Below are positions 33,963 to 43,468 of a stretch of 64,000 bases of DNA, piece after piece. The first letter of the stretch is position 1; the number at the start of each line of letters is the position of its first letter. The notes under the pieces were generated by a model. The model was given only the letters and a program-made list of their open reading frames with translations, did not search any database and was not told the origin of the DNA. The DNA is taken from assembly GCF_025947285.1 (NCBI RefSeq), contig NZ_CP110008.1:2061001-2125000 (forward strand), in the 5' to 3' direction. A program made the translations under genes and the position numbers. The DNA comes from Flavobacterium sp. N2820. GTDB taxonomy: Bacteria > Bacteroidota > Bacteroidia > Flavobacteriales > Flavobacteriaceae.

Positions 33963-34793
33963 TTATTGTTCAAAAAAATTCTCCCATAAATCATACAATT
34001 TTTTGTTTTTCTCTTTGTAAGTTTTTTTGAATTTTAAGACTAAAGTATCTTTATCTTGAGTTGGATTTTCGTAATATTGAATCCATTCTTTTCCATTATT
34101 CAATTCTGAAGTGTTTTTGTATTGTTTCACAACACTTTTTTCAGATATTAACTTGTTGTTTTTCCATTTATAAATGGTCTGAATATTTTCCATATACCAA
34201 CTACCAAAGTACTTATAATAAACCAAATTTTTATTATTATCATAGGATAATTCAGTCGCAAATAAACTACAAGATTTTATAAATTTGTTTGTCTTTGTAT
34301 CAAATTTGTAAATTGTATTTTGCTGGTTACCATTCATGTTATAATGTCCTTTAATTAAAATCTCATTATCCTCATCAAAGTTGAAATTTTGAAAATTAAA
34401 ACTCAAAACATCCCAGTTGTAATCGTCTGATTCTATTCTTTTCCATTTATCATCATATTTATAAAAATAAATATTTTGTGTTTGCCAATTTCCATAAATA
34501 TCAAAAGCGAATACATCACTTTTATTTATAAATTTCCCAATAACTATAACTCTTGAAGAATCAGAATCTATTATTGAATCTAATGGATAGATAAATTCAT
34601 TTTCTTTTAATTGTAAAATTTCATCATTGTGTGAATTTAACAGACTGTCAACGTTTAGCTTTTCATGAAATAAATTTGGTTCAAGAATAATTTCTTCAAT
34701 AGATTCACTTGGATTATCTCCTTTACTATCTTTTTTTCTAGCTGAGCAATTATAAAAAAGCACAATTCCAATTAGAAGAATTATGCTTTTCAT
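33963..34793 (-). CDS. Lipoprotein of unknown function
   Basis: A 276-residue protein with a lipoprotein signal peptide: MKSIILLIGIVLFYNC, C16, followed by a polar stretch SARKKDSKGD. The upstream in-frame extension (48 codons) overlaps the neighbouring SIMPL gene in another frame and is rejected. The mature part is rich in aromatic residues and Asn/Lys, with repeated beta-strand pairs (NIYFYKYDDKWKRIESDDYN; TIYKFDTKTNKF; QTIYKWKNNKLI) that look like XAC2610-type propeller blades. I do not recognise the family. It starts 22 bases after the SIMPL gene, so they may be cotranscribed. Confidence 0.75.
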   Translation of the reverse strand: MKSIILLIGIVLFYNCSARKKDSKGDNPSESIEEIILEPNLFHEKLNVDSLLNSHNDEILQLKENEFIYPLDSIIDSDSSRVIVIGKFINKSDVFAFDIYGNWQTQNIYFYKYDDKWKRIESDDYNWDVLSFNFQNFNFDEDNEILIKGHYNMNGNQQNTIYKFDTKTNKFIKSCSLFATELSYDNNKNLVYYKYFGSWYMENIQTIYKWKNNKLISEKSVVKQYKNTSELNNGKEWIQYYENPTQDKDTLVLKFKKTYKEKNKKLYDLWENFFEQ

Positions 34794-34815
34794 AAATTTA
34801 TTCTTTATTGATTTC

Positions 34816-35577
34816 TTAATCCAACTCATATTCCAATCGAACAGTAATTCTTGCAGTTTTATTTTTGCTATATGTATCGTTGTTTCCGCCGTAGCTATCT
34901 TCTTCGGTAGAACCTTGGCCTGTAATTTGGAAAACACCCATACTTGCCGATTTTAATTTTCCTAAACTTCCATCGGCCGCTTTTACAATTTTTTGAGCAC
35001 GCTCACTAGCATCTTTTGACGCGTTTTGAATCAAACTATGCTTTAAACTTGGTAAATCAGAATAGGTGTATTGAATAGAATTAGAAGACAATTCAATTCC
35101 CGAATTAATTAATTCAGATGTTTTGCTGGATACTTCTTCAATTCGTTTCATTAAACTTGGATTCTTTTTAGCTGAAAAAGAAATCGTTTGTGTGGCTTCA
35201 TAACCATCAAAAACTTGCTCGTATTTGGTTTGATAAGCTACTTCCGTGTTTTCGGTTCTGACTTCTCTAAAACGTTTGTTGAATTGTACCGCTCCAAAAG
35301 TAAATTCTTCTTTCTTAAAACCTTTGTTCAAAAAGAAATCAGAAACAATTTTTTGATCAGAAATCATCTTGTTATACGCTTCTTTAATATCAAAACTCTT
35401 GGTTGTAAAACTGCCCGACCATAAAATTTCATCTGAAACGAAATCTTTTGTTCCTAATCCAATTACGGAAATAGTGTCTAAGTTTTCATTACGATTTTTA
35501 AATGCCGAACCTAAAATAAATGCTGTAATAATTATTGAAATTCCAATAATTAAGGTCGATTTTAATCTACTTTCCAT
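34816..35577 (-). CDS. SIMPL (DUF541) domain protein
   Basis: A 253-residue envelope protein with an N-terminal membrane helix (TLIIGISIIITAFILGSAF) and a SIMPL/DUF541 domain. Typical parts are VIGLGTKDFVSDEILWSGSF, YEATQTISFSAKK and the closing KNKTARITVRLEYELD. The family's role is uncertain; the E. coli member BP26/YggE is linked to oxidative stress. It is followed by an unrelated lipoprotein gene on the same strand. Confidence 0.88.
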   Translation of the reverse strand: MESRLKSTLIIGISIIITAFILGSAFKNRNENLDTISVIGLGTKDFVSDEILWSGSFTTKSFDIKEAYNKMISDQKIVSDFFLNKGFKKEEFTFGAVQFNKRFREVRTENTEVAYQTKYEQVFDGYEATQTISFSAKKNPSLMKRIEEVSSKTSELINSGIELSSNSIQYTYSDLPSLKHSLIQNASKDASERAQKIVKAADGSLGKLKSASMGVFQITGQGSTEEDSYGGNNDTYSKNKTARITVRLEYELD

Positions 35578-35657
35578 ACTTTTTAAAAGATTAGTTTGTT
35601 TTCTAATGCAACATCAAAAGGTATACCAAGTTACGAAATTTTAAGTCACTTTAAAAA

Positions 35658-36098
35658 CTATCTTCTGCTTTTAAAAAAAGCAATCATCAAATCAGCACAT
35701 TCTTTTTCCAAAACTCCCGAAACTACTTGGGTTTTTGGATGCAGTTGCGTTCTCATTTTTTGAAAACCTCTGTTTTCATCGGAAGCACCAAAAACAATTT
35801 TAGAAATTTGTGACCAATACAAAGCACCTGCACACATTTGACAAGGTTCTAATGTAACATATAAAGTACAATCTTTCAAATATTTTCCGCCTATGAAATT
35901 CGCAGCGCTAGTTATAGCTTGCATTTCTGCATGAGCAGTAACATCATGTAATAACTCGGTTAAGTTATGGGTTCGAGCAATTACTTTATTATCAATCACA
36001 ATAACAGCTCCAACTGGTATTTCGCCTTTTTCAAAAGCTACTTCGGCTTCTTGCAAGGCTTTCTTCATAAAATATTCATCGGTAAAAATATTCTCCAT
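35658..36098 (-). CDS. tadA: tRNA-specific adenosine deaminase
   Basis: 146 residues. TadA converts A34 to inosine in tRNA-Arg(ACG). The zinc-binding cytidine deaminase fold is intact: H56-A-E58 in TAHAEMQ, then P85-C86-Q-M-C89. The length and the motif EPCQMCAGAL fit TadA better than guanine or cytosine deaminases, though these are close relatives. It is divergent from dxs with only 42 bases between the two start codons. Confidence 0.9.
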   Translation of the reverse strand: MENIFTDEYFMKKALQEAEVAFEKGEIPVGAVIVIDNKVIARTHNLTELLHDVTAHAEMQAITSAANFIGGKYLKDCTLYVTLEPCQMCAGALYWSQISKIVFGASDENRGFQKMRTQLHPKTQVVSGVLEKECADLMIAFFKSRR

Positions 36099-36140
36099 AA
36101 GTACAAAAATACGATAACCAATTCTTACTTTTGTGCTGTC

Positions 36141-37916
36141 ATGAAAAATTTACTTTCAAAAATTAACAACCCTATCGATTTAAGGAAACTTCCTGAAAAT
36201 CAACTCCCTCAATTAGCCAAAGAATTGAGAGACTTTATCATTGATATTGTTTCGAAGAAAGAAGGGCATTTGGGTGCAAGCTTAGGTGTTGTAGAATTAA
36301 CGATTGCACTGCATTATGTTTTCAACACACCGGAAGATTTGTTGGTTTGGGACGTCGGTCATCAAGCTTACGGACATAAAATTTTAACAGATAGGCGCGC
36401 TATTTTTCATACAAATAGAGAATCAAACGGAATTTCAGGGTTCCCGAAGCGAAGCGAAAGTATTTATGACACATTTGGAGTGGGACATTCTTCAACTTCT
36501 ATTTCGGCCGCTTTAGGAATGGCGGTGGCTTCGAATTTAAAAGGCGAATTTAACAAACAACACATTGCGGTTATCGGTGACGCTTCAATTGCAAGCGGAA
36601 TGGCATTTGAAGGCTTAAATCATGCAGGAGTTACTGATGCCAATTTATTAGTAATTTTAAATGATAATGCCATTGGTATTGACCCAAGTATTGGCGCTTT
36701 GAAAAATTATTTGACCGCTGTAAAAGAAGGTAAGAATCCAAAACAAAATAACATCATCAAATCATTGAATTTTGATTATTCGGGCCCGATTGATGGACAT
36801 GATTTACCAAAATTGATTTTAGAATTAGAACGATTGAAATCGGTTAAAGGTCCAAAATTCTTACACGTCATTACCACCAAAGGCAAAGGATTACAATTAG
36901 CAGAAGAAGACCAAGTGAAATATCACGCGCCAGGAAAATTTGATGCCGAAACAGGTAAAATTCATCCGAAAGATGAATCGCATTTACCCCCAAAATTTCA
37001 AGATGTTTTCGGGCACACATTAGTAGAATTAGCGAAACAAAACGAAAAAATTATTGGAATAACGCCAGCAATGCCATCAGGAAGTTCTATGAAATATATG
37101 ATGGAAGCTTTCCCAAAACGCGCAATTGATGTAGGAATTGCAGAGCAACATGCCGTTACTTTAGCTGCAGGGATGGCTACGCAAGGCATGGTGGTTTTTT
37201 GTAATATTTACTCTACTTTTTTACAACGTGCTTACGATCAAGTAATTCATGATGTAGCTTTGCAAAATTTACCTGTTATTTTTTGTTTAGACAGAGCTGG
37301 ATTAGTGGGTGAAGATGGCGCAACACATCATGGCGTTTTTGATATTGCTTATTTAAATTGTATCCCAAACCTAATTATTGCTGCTCCAAAAGACGAAATA
37401 GAGTTACGAAATATCATGTTTACTGCTTCAGAAGGGTTAAATCATCCTATAGCAATTCGTTATCCAAGAGGAAGAGGTGAAATCGTAAATTGGCAACAAC
37501 CTTTTGAAAAAATAGAAATTGGAAATGCAGCAACACTGAGAAAAGGAAGTAAAGTTGCTGTTTTATCTACAGGAACTATTGGCAATAATGTTACAAAAGC
37601 ACTTAATACAATTGAACGTTCAGAACAATTTTCGCATTATCATTTTCCGTTTATAAAACCATTGGATATTGATTTTGTTCAAAAAATTGTAACTACTCAC
37701 GACCAAATAATTACAATAGAAGATGGTGTAATTACGGGAGGTTTTGGCGTACAAATTAATACAATTATTGCTTCAAACAACTTAAACAAACCTATTATTA
37801 ATTTGGGAATTCCAGATATTTTTATTGAACATGGAACGGTTTTTGAGCAACAACAATTTTGCAAAATAGACATTAAAAGCTTAATTCAATTATTTAACAC
37901 TATTACACATGATTAA
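36141..37916 (+). CDS. dxs: 1-deoxy-D-xylulose-5-phosphate synthase (flavobacterial type)
   Basis: A 591-residue thiamine-diphosphate enzyme that makes DXP from pyruvate and glyceraldehyde 3-phosphate. The start at 36141 (MKNLLSKINNPIDLRKL) is chosen over a 58-codon extension that would run into tadA. The H43 and H74 regions are intact. The ThDP motif reads G146-D-A...N174-D-N, with Ala where GDG is usual. The loop after it is NDNAIGIDPSIGALK rather than the common NDNxMSIS. The catalytic EQHAVTLAAGMA and DRAGLVGEDGATHHG motifs are intact. A TACTTTTG box ends just 7 bases before the ATG. The last 8 bases overlap the next gene. Confidence 0.92.
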   Translation: MKNLLSKINNPIDLRKLPENQLPQLAKELRDFIIDIVSKKEGHLGASLGVVELTIALHYVFNTPEDLLVWDVGHQAYGHKILTDRRAIFHTNRESNGISGFPKRSESIYDTFGVGHSSTSISAALGMAVASNLKGEFNKQHIAVIGDASIASGMAFEGLNHAGVTDANLLVILNDNAIGIDPSIGALKNYLTAVKEGKNPKQNNIIKSLNFDYSGPIDGHDLPKLILELERLKSVKGPKFLHVITTKGKGLQLAEEDQVKYHAPGKFDAETGKIHPKDESHLPPKFQDVFGHTLVELAKQNEKIIGITPAMPSGSSMKYMMEAFPKRAIDVGIAEQHAVTLAAGMATQGMVVFCNIYSTFLQRAYDQVIHDVALQNLPVIFCLDRAGLVGEDGATHHGVFDIAYLNCIPNLIIAAPKDEIELRNIMFTASEGLNHPIAIRYPRGRGEIVNWQQPFEKIEIGNAATLRKGSKVAVLSTGTIGNNVTKALNTIERSEQFSHYHFPFIKPLDIDFVQKIVTTHDQIITIEDGVITGGFGVQINTIIASNNLNKPIINLGIPDIFIEHGTVFEQQQFCKIDIKSLIQLFNTITHD

Positions 37917-38853
37917 AAAAGCCTGCCTAATAGGGTTTTTACTCCTTACCACACAAAACAACTTTTCTCAAATTATTAGAACCGAGATACCAGACTCCAC
38001 TTCAAATTGGACAAAAGAAAATAAAGTTGGGTTAGACATTTCGCAAATTACATTCGTAAACTGGAACGCAGGAGGAAACAATTCTGTCTCTGGTCTTTTA
38101 AAGGGACAATTTATCAGAACCTACACTAATGGAAATTTGAATTGGAAAAACGAATTAATTGCACGTTATGGAATTAATAAACAAGAATCACAAGATGTAA
38201 GAAAAACGGATGACCAGCTGCAACTGAATTCTACTTTTGGGTACCGAAAAGACACTATTTCAAATTGGTATTATGCAGGAAAATTTAATTTCAATACACA
38301 GTTTGCCAATGGTTATGCATATCCAAATACAGATTTAGCAATTTCAAAACCTTTTGCTCCAGCATACATATTCTTGGGTATTGGGTCTGAATATTCAAGA
38401 AAAGATTTGAATTTAAACCTTTATTTATCTCCGTTAACCAATAAAACAACGCTTGTTTTTGACCAACGTTTGGCTAATCAAGGGGCATTTGGTGTGGAAA
38501 AAGCTATTTACGACATAAATGGTGTATTGATTAAAGAAGGTAAAAACACCAGAACAGAAGTTGGTATATTAATTACGAATCAGTGGAAAAAAGAAGTTTA
38601 TAAAAATATTAATTTAGAACATAGAGTTAGCCTTTATACCGATTATATAAACAATTTTGGTAATATTGATGTTGACTGGCAATTGCAATTAGCGATGGTA
38701 GTAAATCAATATGTAAAAGCTAATATTGGCACTCACTTGCTTTATGATGATGACATTAAGTTTAAAGAAGAAGAAGCGGGTATTCAAGTAACTAAAGGAC
38801 CTAGAGTTCAGCTCAAACAATTACTCGGTGTAGGAATTGAATATAATTTTTAA
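37909..38853 (+). CDS. DUF3078 domain protein (putative outer membrane)
   Basis: A 314-residue protein overlapping the end of dxs by 8 bases, so translation is coupled. The signal peptide is residues 1-20 (LLLTTQNNFSQ). The mature part begins NWTKENKVGLDISQITFVNW and has repeating beta strands (WKNELIARYGINKQ; DDQLQLNSTFGYRKD) ending with an aromatic C-terminus IEYNF, as expected for an outer membrane barrel. DUF3078 is a Bacteroidota family without known function. The coupling to dxs is curious but the roles need not be linked. Confidence 0.82.
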   Translation: MIKKACLIGFLLLTTQNNFSQIIRTEIPDSTSNWTKENKVGLDISQITFVNWNAGGNNSVSGLLKGQFIRTYTNGNLNWKNELIARYGINKQESQDVRKTDDQLQLNSTFGYRKDTISNWYYAGKFNFNTQFANGYAYPNTDLAISKPFAPAYIFLGIGSEYSRKDLNLNLYLSPLTNKTTLVFDQRLANQGAFGVEKAIYDINGVLIKEGKNTRTEVGILITNQWKKEVYKNINLEHRVSLYTDYINNFGNIDVDWQLQLAMVVNQYVKANIGTHLLYDDDIKFKEEEAGIQVTKGPRVQLKQLLGVGIEYNF

Positions 38854-38889
38854 AAAAAGAGGCTCTGAAATTTCAGAGCCTCTTTTTTT
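38852..38889. terminator. Bidirectional terminator, perfect 38-base palindrome
   Basis: AAAAAAAGAGGCTCTGAAA is followed without gap by its exact complement. It ends both the DUF3078 transcript and the convergent M36 peptidase transcript. Confidence 0.92.
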
Positions 38890-38900
38890 ACTTTATTTTT

Positions 38901-41654
38901 TTATTGTAGCACTATTTTTTCTGTGTGAGATAACCCTTCAGCTTCCATTTTAACTATATAAAATCCAGACTGAAGTCCTTGAAGATTAATCATTTTATCT
39001 CCTGAAAAATCTTCAGAATTAGTATACACATTTCGACCATTAATATCATAAATATTAATATTCAAATTACCTGAGTAATTATTTATTGAAACGTTAAGTA
39101 TTCCATTATTTGGATTTGGGTAAATTTTAATCCAATTAGAAGTTTCAAAATTATTTGCTGATAAAGTACAATTTGAACCGGTTGCAGGAGTACTTCCTGG
39201 TATTGGAGTTGTAAAATCTTCTACCTGATCTTGAACACCAGCCACACCAAAAGTAGTTCCTGAAGTAGCATTAACTCCCAAACCTCTTCTTGCAAAAGTT
39301 TCCCAAATCATACAGTAATCTTCACCATTAGTTGTATTTATGTCAGCTTGGATTATGGCATTTCTACATTGAACTAAAGAAGGATTAGCAGGTGTTAATT
39401 TCATTGCATCTAAAACTAATCGCATCACTTTATTATTCCCACCAGTTCCATTATAAATATTTGGATCATAACCATATTTATCAATATAATTCCAAGTCAA
39501 ATCCCATAACATCACACACCAAATAGAACCTAATCCATGCACATCTACTCTATCTGTACTAGTAGCTGCATCAGTGTACCATTGTGTATTCGTGTCTCCA
39601 AAAGTATGAGGGTTTACCGACATATCCGTTGAATATCTATATTCACGAATACCATTTCCAGTAACTGGCTGGTTTACAGCAAATGTTGCAATACCTCTAG
39701 CGTCAAATCTTGTATCTCCAGGTTTAATTTGCATAATTAACCATGCCCAATCAGACCATCCTTCACCTGGTTGTTCTGCAGAACCTCCCATTCCAGCACC
39801 ACCACCAACTAATCTTGTAGAAATACCGTGTGTATATTCGTGTGCAATAATTCCATTATCAAAATCCCCATCAGAATTTACAAATCCTGTTGGATCATTT
39901 TTAATTTTACCATTCACTGTTCCTAATAACATTTCAGCAATAATTGCTTCTCCAACATTGTAAGAAACAAAGATTGCTGGAATAGTAATTGTTGCATCAG
40001 CTCCAGACATATTTACAAGTTGATCTGGATTAGCAGTATCGTTATTAACTATTATTACTGCAATAGCACCTGCATTTTGTGCAAATTTTACTTTCTCAGC
40101 AAACGTACAAACCCCTCTTCTAATTACAGCTATCTTACCATTTAATGCTGCAGCATTTATCGCAGGAGTACAGGCATCAGCATTTTCAGGAGTACCATCA
40201 TCATACAATACCAAATCTTGTGTAACACCAGGAGAAGGCACTAACGCCACGTTTCCAGGTGAAAAAACATTATTCGCTGCATTATATTCTCCAGCTATAG
40301 AAGCAGGTGAATTAATCGTTAAAAATTTAGGCGTTGGACCAACATCCCATAAATACATTTGCATTCTTGGTCTACTTCCATCTGATGGTGTAGCAAAATT
40401 TGCATTATTAAAACTCGGAGTAGTAGCTTGAGATCCATCTTGAGATTCTGCTAAAACATAATCTCCTTGAGAGCCACCTCTTCCATAATTTGAAGATTGA
40501 AAGTTTCTATTCGTCTCTGTAAATCCATACTGGTACCATAAATCGTGCATTACATTATTCATGTAGAATAAATTTGTAGTCGCCGCATTAATATAAGAAG
40601 AAGCTGTTACTCCTGTTCCGCCATAAGCATGATCAAAAATTAAATTAGGATAAGTTCCTGAAGAAGCCGGTGCATAAGTTGTTATTCCAGCAATAGCCGC
40701 CGCAGAAGATGGATTTGCATTGTTAAAATCTGCATAAGCAAATACATTGTTTCCTCTCGTGAAATTATACGTTGGAGTTGATCCTCCAATTGCAGCGTTT
40801 GCATTGTGCCATCCGTTTGGAGATGCAGCATTTGTTGAAGGTGCTAAAGCTGTTGCAGCTTCAGGGTTAACAATAAGTACTCTTGGTGAGTGATTTGGAC
40901 TTTCATAATTGAAAGGGATTACTCGGTAATTAGTTGTTCCTGGCGTTAACATCTCTAAAGAACTTGATTTAAACATTTCTTTTGAAAAGTTTACCACATT
41001 TTCATTTGAAGAACAATTGTGCTTCATCCCTTTTGGACCAAAAGTACAATTATGTACTAAATCATATTTTTCAAGGATTTCACCCGAAGTAGCATCAATT
41101 TTAATTTTCCACAAATGTTGCGCATTTTGTGAATAAAATTCGTAACTCCATGACAATCTTAAATCACCATTTTGGTTAGGAAAATAAACCAATTCAGCTC
41201 TAATTGGATCCTGATCTAATTCTCCGTTTGATAATTTAAATTTGTTATTTGAAGAAGAAAGAACTGTTGTTGAAAACGTGTTTTCACCCAGTTTATTTAA
41301 AACTTTATTAAAAGATTCAACAACTCCAAAAGCAGGATTAACTGTATTAACTTTTGAAGAAACATTGTTTATAAATCCTTCTGGTTCATTGATAATTTCA
41401 CCTTTTTTAATCCAAAAATAGATGTAAGAATTATCAATTTTAATATTGTTATAGGATTGCATAACTAAATAGTTAACAATTCCGGTGGTTTCTGAACTGG
41501 TTTCACTTTGAATAATCCATTGATTGGTTTCAGAAGTAGATAGTCCTAATTTTTCCTTATTTTGATTAATGTAATTTTGAATTTTCAAGCTATCAGACTG
41601 GGAAAATCCTAAAGCAGTGATTAACAGAAATAATTGTAGTAATTGTTTTTTCAT
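38901..41654 (-). CDS. Secreted M36 (fungalysin) metallopeptidase with T9SS sorting domain
   Basis: 917 residues: signal peptide (to about 19), an FTP-type propeptide (about 30-200), and the M36 catalytic domain with the zinc site H605-E606-Y-T-H609 (AHEYTHG) and third ligand candidate E631 (GEGWSDW). A PA domain is inserted between (about residues 450-590, ending in TIPAIFVSYNVGEAI). The C-terminal 85 residues form a type A T9SS sorting domain: IYPNPNNGILNVS near the start, and GFYIVKME with KIVL at the end. It is exported through the outer membrane and degrades extracellular protein. A good promoter lies upstream. Confidence 0.93.
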   Translation of the reverse strand: MKKQLLQLFLLITALGFSQSDSLKIQNYINQNKEKLGLSTSETNQWIIQSETSSETTGIVNYLVMQSYNNIKIDNSYIYFWIKKGEIINEPEGFINNVSSKVNTVNPAFGVVESFNKVLNKLGENTFSTTVLSSSNNKFKLSNGELDQDPIRAELVYFPNQNGDLRLSWSYEFYSQNAQHLWKIKIDATSGEILEKYDLVHNCTFGPKGMKHNCSSNENVVNFSKEMFKSSSLEMLTPGTTNYRVIPFNYESPNHSPRVLIVNPEAATALAPSTNAASPNGWHNANAAIGGSTPTYNFTRGNNVFAYADFNNANPSSAAAIAGITTYAPASSGTYPNLIFDHAYGGTGVTASSYINAATTNLFYMNNVMHDLWYQYGFTETNRNFQSSNYGRGGSQGDYVLAESQDGSQATTPSFNNANFATPSDGSRPRMQMYLWDVGPTPKFLTINSPASIAGEYNAANNVFSPGNVALVPSPGVTQDLVLYDDGTPENADACTPAINAAALNGKIAVIRRGVCTFAEKVKFAQNAGAIAVIIVNNDTANPDQLVNMSGADATITIPAIFVSYNVGEAIIAEMLLGTVNGKIKNDPTGFVNSDGDFDNGIIAHEYTHGISTRLVGGGAGMGGSAEQPGEGWSDWAWLIMQIKPGDTRFDARGIATFAVNQPVTGNGIREYRYSTDMSVNPHTFGDTNTQWYTDAATSTDRVDVHGLGSIWCVMLWDLTWNYIDKYGYDPNIYNGTGGNNKVMRLVLDAMKLTPANPSLVQCRNAIIQADINTTNGEDYCMIWETFARRGLGVNATSGTTFGVAGVQDQVEDFTTPIPGSTPATGSNCTLSANNFETSNWIKIYPNPNNGILNVSINNYSGNLNINIYDINGRNVYTNSEDFSGDKMINLQGLQSGFYIVKMEAEGLSHTEKIVLQ

Positions 41655-41688
41655 ATTTTATGATAGGTTAGTTTATGCTTAATATCAA

Positions 41689-41717
41689 CAAAATTAGCAC
41701 TTTATACTAATTTTCAA
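41689..41717 (-). promoter_or_regulatory. Promoter of the M36 peptidase (TTG-N18-TAATTTTG)
   Basis: On the minus strand TTG (41717-41715) precedes TAATTTTG (41696-41689) by 18 bases. It is placed 34 bases before the start codon. Confidence 0.7.
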
Positions 41718-41743
41718 AATTTTTTAATCTTTATTTTGTGTTT

Positions 41744-43090
41744 TTAACTTTTGTTTGCCTGAATTGTTTTGAATAACTCAACAGCCTTTCCATCAGTAAG
41801 CAACGATACGAAATGACAAATATGTAACAATCTGTCATACAAATTCTCTCTTTGAAATTGAAAACGTTCAGGCAATAATTTCAGTAAAAGAGCATCATAA
41901 TTTGAGGCTGTTCCGTTTTCTTTTTTGTTTGTTGCCGTACAAAAACCATCTAACAGGCTATTAATTACTTTGTAACCCATTACCTCTTTGTGAATTACTT
42001 CCTTACTTTGATATACGTTTTTTATACTGATTTGGATGATGTCGTTCATTTGGGCTTTATACTGACTTTTATCCATTAATGCAAACGGGAATTCTCCTGC
42101 TAAAATAGCTTTTTCATTTTCCATAAAAACAGCCACGGCATCATTGATTAAGCTTCCAATAGCTAATGCGCGCAAATAACTGATTCTATCTTCTTTCGTA
42201 AGTAATTCGTTATATTTTTTGGTATCAATTCCGTTTTTGACTAATTTAATTAAGTATTCCAATGCGTATTCTTCCGAAATTAAACCTAAGTTAATTCCGT
42301 CTTCAAAATCGATAATCGTGTAACAAATATCATCAGCCGCTTCAACCAAATACGCTAACGGATGGCGTTCAAAACCAATATCATTCCCTGATTTATTAGA
42401 AATCAAACCTAATTCATTGGCAACCTCAACAAAAAAGGCTTTATCGGATTGAAAAAAACCATATTTTTTATCACAAATTTTCTGTGTAGGTTTTTTTGGT
42501 AAACTTTCTTTCGGATATTTCATAAAAGCCCCCAAAGTAGCATATGAAATACGCAAACCTCCTTCTATTCCTTCACGAGAAGCTGCTAAAACTGAAAATC
42601 CATTGGCATTCCCTTCAAAATCAATTAAATCTTGCCATTGCTTTTCAGTTAATTGGTCTTTGTATTGCAATCCGTTTCCTGTTTTGAAATATTCGCCAAT
42701 CGCTTTTTCGCCCGAATGACCGAAAGGTGGATTTCCAATATCATGAGACAATGCCGCAGCAGCTACAATTGCACCAAAATCATTAGCCTGATAACCATAA
42801 ACTTCTAGTAAATGGGGATAATTGGAAATAATTTGCTTCCCAACTAAACGACCAAGTGAACGTCCCACAACCGAAACCTCTAAACTATGCGTTAGTCGAT
42901 TGTGCACGAAATCAGTTTTTGAAAGTGGAATGACTTGCGTTTTATCTTGCAAACTTCTAAAAGCAGCAGAAAAAATTATTCGGTCATAATCTACTTCAAA
43001 GCCTAATCGTGTGTCATCTTGCTCTTTTCGTAAGCGTTTACTGGTGTCGCCTTGTCTTTTTAAAGACAATAATTGTTCCCATTGCATCAT
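41744..43090 (-). CDS. dgt: Deoxyguanosinetriphosphate triphosphohydrolase (dGTPase)
   Basis: A 448-residue HD-domain enzyme that cleaves dGTP or other dNTPs to nucleoside and triphosphate. Signatures: the start with KRLRKEQDDTRLGFEVDYDR, FRSLQDKTQV, H...HD in AAALSHDIGNPPFGHSGEKAI, and the later AADDICYTIIDFEDG. It belongs to the dGTPase type 2 or 3 group by length. It lies downstream of the ribonucleotide reductase genes on the same strand, so dNTP synthesis and breakdown are neighbours. Confidence 0.92.
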   Translation of the reverse strand: MMQWEQLLSLKRQGDTSKRLRKEQDDTRLGFEVDYDRIIFSAAFRSLQDKTQVIPLSKTDFVHNRLTHSLEVSVVGRSLGRLVGKQIISNYPHLLEVYGYQANDFGAIVAAAALSHDIGNPPFGHSGEKAIGEYFKTGNGLQYKDQLTEKQWQDLIDFEGNANGFSVLAASREGIEGGLRISYATLGAFMKYPKESLPKKPTQKICDKKYGFFQSDKAFFVEVANELGLISNKSGNDIGFERHPLAYLVEAADDICYTIIDFEDGINLGLISEEYALEYLIKLVKNGIDTKKYNELLTKEDRISYLRALAIGSLINDAVAVFMENEKAILAGEFPFALMDKSQYKAQMNDIIQISIKNVYQSKEVIHKEVMGYKVINSLLDGFCTATNKKENGTASNYDALLLKLLPERFQFQRENLYDRLLHICHFVSLLTDGKAVELFKTIQANKS

Positions 43091-43131
43091 AAGATTCTAG
43101 ATTGAAGATTGCAGATTTTTGATTTCAGAGT

Positions 43132-43356
43132 TTACTCTTTTTCGTTTGCCAAGAAGAAATTTCTGGATTTTTTTGGATACTGATTGTAACTTTTATCACT
43201 CGGATTTACAATAACCGATTTGATGTTGATTTCGTCTCCTAACTTGAAGTTTTTTTCTGTGTATTGGTAATCCAATAAATATTCGCCACAGAAATAGTTT
43301 CCGTCTGCATCTTTTTCTATGATTCCTGTGTGAACGCCTTTTTTATCTTTTGACAT
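43132..43356 (-). CDS. Hypothetical protein (74 aa) between nrdA and dgt
   Basis: A 74-residue hydrophilic protein starting MSKDKKGVHTGIIEKDADGN. The region is predicted to be all-beta with FCGEYLLDYQYTEKNFKLGD and a basic tail YPKKSRNFFLANEKE. I do not recognise the family. A 22-codon upstream extension is rejected because it runs into the nrdA terminator. It lies 41 bases upstream of dgt, same strand. Confidence 0.6.
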   Translation of the reverse strand: MSKDKKGVHTGIIEKDADGNYFCGEYLLDYQYTEKNFKLGDEINIKSVIVNPSDKSYNQYPKKSRNFFLANEKE

Positions 43357-43401
43357 AATCTGTTTATTTTTTTCAAATGTACGAATTGAAATGCAATTTT
43401 T

Positions 43402-43436
43402 TAAAACAAAAACAGCCATCAAATGACGACTGTTTT
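43402..43436 (-). terminator. nrdA terminator
   Basis: On the minus strand AAAACAGTCGTCA and TGATGGCTGTTTT pair (13 bp, two wobble pairs) around a TT loop, followed by TGTTTT. It separates nrdA from the 74-residue gene. Confidence 0.65.
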
Positions 43437-43468
43437 CTATATTCTATGTTCCGTATTCTATATTCTAA
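43434..43468. repeat. Short tandem TATTCTAT-type repeat after nrdA
   Basis: The sequence has repeated variants of TATTCTAT with a small G/C island. It is a typical decayed simple repeat in flavobacterial spacers. A similar simple stretch (AGATTGAAGATTGCAGATTT) lies at 43098-43117 before dgt. Confidence 0.5.

Noticed and set aside
34794..34937. 48-codon extension of the unknown lipoprotein
   Set aside because: Overlaps the SIMPL gene and would hide a good lipoprotein signal peptide.
35967..36140. 58-codon N-terminal extension of dxs
   Set aside because: It runs antisense through tadA and does not match the family; MKNLLSKINN at 36141 does.
43357..43422. 22-codon extension of the 74-residue hypothetical protein
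   Set aside because: It runs into the hairpin that ends the nrdA transcript.
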